64,000 bases of DNA from Symsagittifera roscoffensis (lineage: Eukaryota; Xenacoelomorpha; Acoela; Convolutidae), in the NCBI RefSeq assembly GCF_963678635.1, contig NC_087069.1, positions 28,429,776-28,493,775 of the forward strand. Reading direction: 5' to 3'. Within the stretch, counting starts at the first letter, position 1. Each line of letters opens with the position of its first letter. Of this stretch, positions 58,424 through 64,000 are shown piece by piece. The position numbers and the translations under genes were made by a program. Under the pieces are notes generated by a model. It saw nothing but the letters and a program-made list of their open reading frames with translations. It ran no database searches and was not told where the DNA came from.

Positions 58424-58449
58424 AAAAAAAAAAAAAAAAAAAAAAAAAA
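58424..58449 (+). repeat. A26 homopolymer
   Basis: Twenty-six consecutive A bases at the end of the 172-bp array. It could be a retroposed poly(A) tail or slippage. Confidence 0.9.
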
Positions 58450-58499
58450 CCAGATCTCATCTGAAAAAAAAAAACGTTTTCATAATACTGTTTAATAAA

Positions 58500-59282
58500 T
58501 CAAACAGGAATTTTTTGAAACTGATGGAGAGGAAATCAACAAGTTATCACTGCTCTAAAACCAAAATGTTCTGGCGGTCATGATGGGCTATCAACAAAAT
58601 GATTAAGCTGTGTGCAACGGTCATCTCTGTTCTCTTGGCGAAAATTTTCAACAAATTTATTGATAGTGATTTTTTACCCGACTCATGCAAAATTGGCAAA
58701 ACTATTGCTATTTTCAAAGATGGAAGCAAGTGCGTATTTTTAAAAAGCCGGTGCGTATTTTAAAAAAACGTTATTTAGCTTATGTGGCACCAATAATATC
58801 ATATGGTCTTCTGGTATGTGGTAGTATTACCAAAACAAACCTGGAAAAAAATTATTTATTTTGGAAAAGGATACTGCAAACACTTTCCTTTAATTGAAAA
58901 TTTGAACATATTACTTTGAAATTTAATGATTTTGATTTAGAAACAGTTCATGAAATCTATATAAAAAGACTTGTTCAAAAAGACAGTTTTCAAATACCTA
59001 AAAAGATGTTCATTAGACTATCTGAATGTTAAAAAATTTAGTTATCGAAGAAGTAGACATTCTACCTCAAATAGAATGATTCCCTTTTACCGCTGCAAAA
59101 CAAAAAGGATAGAAAATTCTCTCTGTTATAATGTTGTGAAATGCTTCAACTTTTTGATGTTAAAAAGGCTTCTTCCAGATAACATTGAATTTTACTCTGA
59201 TGAGAAACTGTCAAATTTTTTTAAAATGTTCAAGGAAAACTACATGATTGATAATGTAGAGCTCATCGACAACTTTTTCTAA
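58500..59282 (+). pseudogene. LINE RT start and C-terminal region with RT core deleted
   Basis: AINKMIKLCATVISVLLAKI then FNKFIDSDFLPDSCKIGKT and IFKDGSK (58590-58735) match the first conserved RT blocks of CR1/Jockey-like LINEs. The next recognisable text, RYLAYVAPIISYGLLVCGS (58768-58825) and KRILQTLSFN, is the C-terminal block. The FVDFSKAFD and YADD blocks that should lie between are absent. KKTVFKYLKRCSLDYLNVKK to DNVELIDNFF ends at 59282. Confidence 0.75.
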
Positions 59283-59980
59283 TAGGCATGAACTGATGTT
59301 TGTAGTTGCTTAATTGTAATAGTTATCCCGGTGGTAGCTACTTGTTATGCTGAACAGCCCGTCTAGCTACACTGATGCAGTGAATGATTTTGCAGATTGT
59401 ACTTTCTTCACTAAATCGAATAAACAATTTTATTTGTTTATTAAAAAGCTTTAATTTGTATGAATGCACTGTTATGAATTATCAGAGCTTTCAAAGACAG
59501 AGACTTTTTCTGAAAGGAAAAAAAAACATCACTACGTACATAAGAGTATGAACTACTTTTATTGATTCTTATTAAACAAAAAACCAAACCGCACACTTTT
59601 TTTTACAATTTTTTGTTATCAAACAAAAACTATTTATCAAAACGGTTCAAATCTAAAATGAAACTTGCTGGCATAGTCACATAGCAAAACTTCGAGGACC
59701 ATAAATTTAAATGCGTCTTAATCGAATGGATTTTTTCTGAGAAACGTTTTTTTGAAGTCTTTGTATGTTTTTGCGTACTCATTCTCTCTCAAGTTTAATG
59801 TATTTGAAACAAGCTTAAAATCAATTATAGGGGCTCCATGGGAGCTCAATTCATTCAGATTTTAAGCACTGTTTTCAATGAAGGCAGTTGAGACTCTTAT
59901 ATAGGTAGGGATGGTTTTTTTTTTACTTTTTCCACACCTGAATGCACGAAAATATTCAAGCGTGGAAAATTTTGTTAAGT
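59283..59980 (+). other. LINE 3' tail and AT-rich spacer
   Basis: The tail contains GTAGCTAC-type words (59334 and 59364) and AATAAA near 59418. The rest shows no supported feature. Confidence 0.35.
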
Positions 59981-59982
59981 TG

Positions 59983-60428
59983 TTAAGTTTTTGTTAAAAT
60001 CTGACCGGCGAGTGCTCTTCTGAAAGGTTGGTAGAAAAACTGGACAAAACATCTGGTCCAGTGCTCTGGTGTTACGTTGTTTTGCCCACCCAAGTTTTTT
60101 GCCATGTCTGGAATCCTCAGCTGGAGCATATGATTATAATGATCATTATTCATCAGAGCCGCTGCATACTGCTCCATCTGTTCTGTAAGGCAAGGTTCCA
60201 TCTGTAACACCTGGAAAAAAAAACAGAACCCTCACTGTTGACGAATAATCCATTATAATTGATGACAACTCGTGAAGCCAACAAGACTGCTCGCATCAGG
60301 ACAGAGCCTTGATGATCCAACTGCCTTGCAAGGTCTATGTTGAAGCGTTCACTTAAATAAAATTTGACGAATTCTTCATCAAAATGAAAAAATCTTTGGA
60401 CATTTTTTTGAGGTTTTTTGTAAATCAT
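59983..60428 (-). CDS. Unidentified protein segment with homopolymer frameshift
   Basis: Two minus-strand frames join at a T9 run (plus-strand A9 at 60215-60223). Upstream: MIYKKPQKNVQRFFHFDEEF, SERFNIDLARQLDHQGSVL, LLASRVVINYNGLFVNSEGS. Downstream: QMEPCLTEQMEQYAAALMNN, MLQLRIPDMAKNLGG, EHWTRCFVQFFYQPFRRAL, ending at a TAA. Both halves are strongly protein-like and contiguous, so they were one frame. The shift lies exactly in the homopolymer and may be a sequencing error or a recent mutation. No domain recognised. Neighbouring intron borders are not clear. Confidence 0.5.
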
Positions 60429-60519
60429 CCTCCAGCCGCAATATAAAATTAGAAGGGATAGATTTAGAGCAATTTCTAAGGTAGATTAAGGCAGATTACA
60501 TCTTAGCAACATATCGCGC

Positions 60520-60910
60520 TTTCATATCAGATATTTGACAGTAGGTTTATTAAATTTGTCAAAAAATTTCAACTAACGACAAAAACATCACAAGCCTGAC
60601 TTTTCTAGAGGCCCAATTTTTCATAAGAATTTGAAAATCTCAGATTTGGCATAGTTATTTTTTGAGAAAAAAACTTGAAATATGGGCCGAATATTTCACC
60701 AGCAAGTTTTTCCAAAGTCCGTAAACTGTAGGTTACATTAAAAAGAGGCCAGAAGATTATAAATGCAAAAAAGGAAAGAAGTGGTGTTTCCATTGGCATA
60801 TAAGTGAAAAACAAATCCAAAAGCGTTTCAAAAAAAGAGAAAGTGGCAAAAAAGTCAATGAACGCAAAAAAAAGATATAGCTTTTTTCCAGTTCCCCATC
60901 TTGAGTGTTC
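60520..60910. repeat. Copy of 53805-54190
   Basis: See the matching block. A member of the roughly 170-bp unit family outside the main array. Confidence 0.8.
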
Positions 60911-61129
60911 CGCTTTCAATTACAAAGGAAACGTGGTAATTTATCAATTTTACTAATGAAGCCTATAATTTTTGACGATTAGATAAAATGACTAAAATCC
61001 TTCAAAAATTAAAACACTTGATCCCTAAATGAAAATTTTAATCAGTTTGAATTGCTATCAGGAACCCTTACGTCTAACTTTATAGCTTTAAGAGAATTGT
61101 GGCGTAATGAAACGACTCACTCAAAAATG

Positions 61130-61890
61130 TCTACCATTTGAACGACTGTTCACAGCTGATCCTTTGCTCTCGTGAATCACGAGGGGACATAAGTCTTTAT
61201 TTTCAGAAATGTATCAAAAATGAGACAAAGCACTCAATATCCAATTGTCATGAACACATTTTAAGTCCAATTTTCTCTATTATAGATAAGAAGTGTATCA
61301 TAATAGTATTTAAAAAACCCCCAATTATTCAGTGGAAATGAGTTTTATGGACCTTTTCAATTACAATTTGTCGAGTCTGGATAGATTGCCAAACAGGAAG
61401 CATGTGGTTTGTGAAGACTTCAAATTTGACTTTCTCAAAACACAATATCACTTTAATTTAAAGAAAAGCGATCTCCTCTAGGTCCTCCACAGATCTTTTT
61501 CAGTAACTTTGACGACCATTGTTGTATTTACGAAACAGAAATCACTGACCATTAATTTGTCTAAGTGGAGGCACAAATACGAGAATCAAATCTGGAGTCA
61601 GAATGCCAGAATTAATAGGAACACTTCATTAAAAAATTAATAACCAAATGAGTAAACTCCTTAAACCTGAAATTCAAAAAACTTGAGCGATTTTTTTTCT
61701 TACTAAATGCCAAAACAACATCAACAAAATCTTGAGGGATCCTTAGAAGAACCTTTTGCGTTACTTCATAATCTCATTTTGAAAACCAAAAGGTAAAATG
61801 CAACCACATTAACAGTTCCTAAAACTCTCAAAGATGAGAAACCTTGCATTACAAGCAAACTGAAAAACTTAATCACCAAAAAAGACAGTT
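61130..61890 (+). pseudogene. LINE endonuclease remnant, second element
   Basis: RKHVVCEDFKFDFLKTQYHF (about 61395-61455) corresponds to the endonuclease GDFN block with Gly and Asn altered. LTINLSKWRHKYENQ lies further along, and VPKTLKDEKPCITSKLKN (61817-61870) continues in the same direction. Heavily mutated. It ends where the 178-bp satellite begins. Confidence 0.5.
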
Positions 61891-61892
61891 GT

Positions 61893-64000
61893 TTAAAATG
61901 AAGCTAAAAACCAGATTGGAAGATGCGAAAAAGTGTATAATTGTTTCTCTGAAATTAAAAGATGCTTGCAAGACAGCTAAATGAGTACTTTAGGATAGCA
62001 AAAACAAAGATGTAAAATGGCAGCACGTCATTATTTGAAATGGTTGCTTATGGTTGTTGAAATGGTTTGTTTAAAATGAAGCTAAATATCAGATTTGAAG
62101 ATGCGAAAAAGTGTACAATTGTTTCTCTGAAATTAAAAAATGCATGCAAGACAGCTAAATGAGTACTTTAGGATAGCAAAAACAAAGATGTAAAATTGCA
62201 GCACGTCATTGTTTGAAATGGTTGCTTATGGTTGTTGAAATGGTTTGTTTGAAATGAAGCTAAATACCAGATTGGAAGATGCGAAAAAGTGTATAATTGT
62301 TTCTCTGAAATTAAAAGATGCTTGCACGACAGCTAAATGCGTACTTTAGGATAGCAAAAACAAAGATGTAAAATGGCAGCACGTCATTGTTTGAAATGGT
62401 TGCTTATGGTTGTTGATATGGTTTGTTTAAAGTGAAGCTAAATACCAGATTGGAAGATGCGAAAAAATGTAAAATTGTTTCACTGAAATTAAAAGATGCT
62501 TGCAAGACAGCTAAATGAGTACTTTAGGATAGCAAAAACAAAGATGTAAAATGGCAGCTTGTCATTGTTTGAAATGGTTGCTTATGGTTGTTGAAATGGT
62601 TTGTTTAAAATGAAGCTAAATACCAGATTGGAAGATGCGAAAAAATGTAAAATTGTTTCACTGAAATTAAAAGATGCTTGCAAGACAGCTAAAAGAGTAC
62701 TTTAGGATAGCAAAAACAAAGACGTAAAATGGCAGCACGTCATTGTTGGAAATGGTTGCTTATGGTTGTTGATATGGTTTGTTTAAAGTGAAGCTAAATA
62801 CCAGATTGGAAGATGCGAAAAAATGTAAAATTGTTTCACTGAAATTAAAAGATGCTTGCAAGACAGCTAAATGAGTACTTTAGGATAGCAAAAACAAAGA
62901 TGTAAAATGGCAGCTTGTCATTGTTTGAAATGGTTGCTTATGGTTGTTGAAATGGTTTGTTTAAAATGAAGCTAAATACCAGATTGGAAGATGCGAAAAA
63001 ATGTAAAATTGTTTCACTGAAATTAAAAGATGCTTGCAAGACAGCTAAATGAGTACTTTAGGATAGCAAAAACAAAGACGTAAAATGGCAGCACGTCATT
63101 GTTTGAAATGGTTGCTTATGGTTGTTGATATGGTTTGTTTAAAGTGAAGCTAAATACCAGATTGGAAGATGCGAAAAAATGTAAAATTGTTTCACTGAAA
63201 TTAAAAGATGCTTGCAAGACAGCTAAATGAGTACTTTAGGATAGCAAAAACAAAGATGTAAAATGGCAGCTTGTCATTGTTTGAAATGGTTGCTTATGGT
63301 TGTTGAAATGGTTTGTTTAAAATGAAGCTAAATACCAGATTGGAAGATGCGAAAAAATGTAAAATTGTTTCACTGAAATTAAAAGATGCTTGCAAGACAG
63401 CTAAATGAGTACTTTAGGATAGCAAAAACAAAGACGTAAAATGGCAGCACGTCATTGTTTGAAATGGTTGCTTATGGTTGTTGATATGGTTTGTTTAAAG
63501 TGAAGCTAAATACCAGATTGGAAGATGCGAAAAAATGTAAAATTGTTTCACTGAAATTAAAAGATGCTTGCAAGACAGCTAAATGAGTACTTTAGGATAG
63601 CAAAAACAAAGATGTAAAATGGCAGCTTGTCATTGTTTGAAATGGTTGCTTATGGTTGTTGAAATGGTTTGTTTAAAATGAAGCTAAATACCAGATTGGA
63701 AGATGCGAAAAAATGTAAAATTGTTTCACTGAAATTAAAAGATGCTTGCAAGACAGCTAAATGAGTACTTTAGGATAGCAAAAACAAAGACGTAAAATGG
63801 CAGCACGTCATTGTTTGAAATGGTTGCTTATGGTTGTTGATATGGTTTGTTTAAAGTGAAGCTAAATACCAGATTGGAAGATGCGAAAAAATGTAAAATT
63901 GTTTCACTGAAATTAAAAGATGCTTGCAAGACAGCTAAATGAGTACTTTAGGATAGCAAAAACAAAGATGTAAAATGGCAGCTTGTCATTGTTTGAAATG
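61893..64000 (+). repeat. 178-bp satellite with dimeric higher-order repeat, running off the window
   Basis: The word AAGCTAAA starts units at 61901, 62079, 62257, 62435, 62613, 62791, 62969, 63147, 63325, 63503, 63681 and 63859, an exact 178-base step. From about 62435 onward two unit types alternate: one with CAGCTTGTC, then TTGAAATGG and TTAAAATGAAG; the other with CAGCACGTC, then TTGATATGG and TTAAAGTGAAG. Successive 356-bp dimers look nearly identical, while the first three units are more diverged and not alternating. At least 11.8 units are visible. Non-coding, with stops in all frames of the unit. Confidence 0.97.

Larger units (their letters stand above)
54684..59282 (+). mobile_element. 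Broken non-LTR retrotransposon (LINE), interrupted
   Basis: Plus-strand order: ORF1-like (54684-55560), endonuclease (55870-56200), pre-RT linker (56290-56880), interruption by a tandem array and unrelated sequence (56900-58490), start of the RT domain (58500-58740), deletion of the RT core, and C-terminal region (58745-59282). A 3' tail with AATAAA at about 59418 follows. The domain order fits Jockey/CR1-like LINEs. Confidence 0.75.

Noticed and set aside
61893-64000. CRISPR-like regular spacing
   Set aside because: The whole 178-bp unit repeats with no unique spacers. It is a eukaryotic satellite.
1-64000. tRNA and rRNA genes
   Set aside because: No complete cloverleaf or rRNA core sequence was seen. 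Only A-box/B-box-like matches near 2.85 and 5.0 kb.

Overview
The window is AT-rich eukaryotic DNA, most likely from an invertebrate animal. The signs are an isolated C-type lectin-like exon with a TTTTTAG acceptor, several short GT-AG type exons, and a mix of Ty1/copia, Ty3/gypsy, non-LTR (LINE) and Maverick/adintovirus-type PolB sequences, with long satellite-like arrays. Nothing looks bacterial. The species cannot be fixed from the sequence; a crustacean or another small invertebrate is only a guess. There is one 200-base assembly gap (36301-36500).

Layout. 0.85-2.0 kb is a broken copia pol on the minus strand. 3.2-3.6 kb is a C-type lectin exon. 4.2-6 kb holds low-complexity and small repeats. 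6-17.4 kb is a cluster of at least four large repeat copies of about 1.5-2.5 kb that carry decayed minus-strand coding segments, with a unique C2H2 zinc-finger exon between copies at 14.06-14.29 kb. 17.8-20.1 kb has two further minus-strand coding segments. 20.1-23.1 kb is a tandem duplication with a 1491-bp unit. 23.0-26.85 kb is a frameshifted, virus-like B-family DNA polymerase whose N-terminal zinc fingers resemble the zinc-finger exon at 14 kb.

27.5-28.7, 35.0-35.75 and 43.5-44.5 kb are three non-coding elements with terminal inverted repeats (ends like ACCCG...) and interiors built from dense short palindromic words; they are the most unusual structures here. 29.7-34.9 kb is a decayed copia element with an initiator-tRNA-type primer site, an internal 126-bp inverted duplication, and a tandemly duplicated 3' end. 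36.8-41.8 kb is a decayed gypsy element with a 3' LTR.

45.5-47.4 kb is a degenerate GATG-type simple repeat. 47.5-54.2 kb is an old, diverged array of a roughly 170-bp unit, whose younger homogeneous relative (172-bp period) sits at 57.6-58.3 kb inside a broken LINE (54.7-59.3 kb). 60.0-60.4 kb is an unidentified minus-strand coding segment with a homopolymer frameshift. 61.1-61.9 kb is a second LINE endonuclease relic, and 61.9 kb to the window end is a 178-bp satellite with a clear dimeric (356-bp) higher-order structure.

No intact, confidently functional gene is visible. The region reads as repeat-rich, possibly pericentromeric or otherwise heterochromatic DNA containing a few real or recently dead exons.
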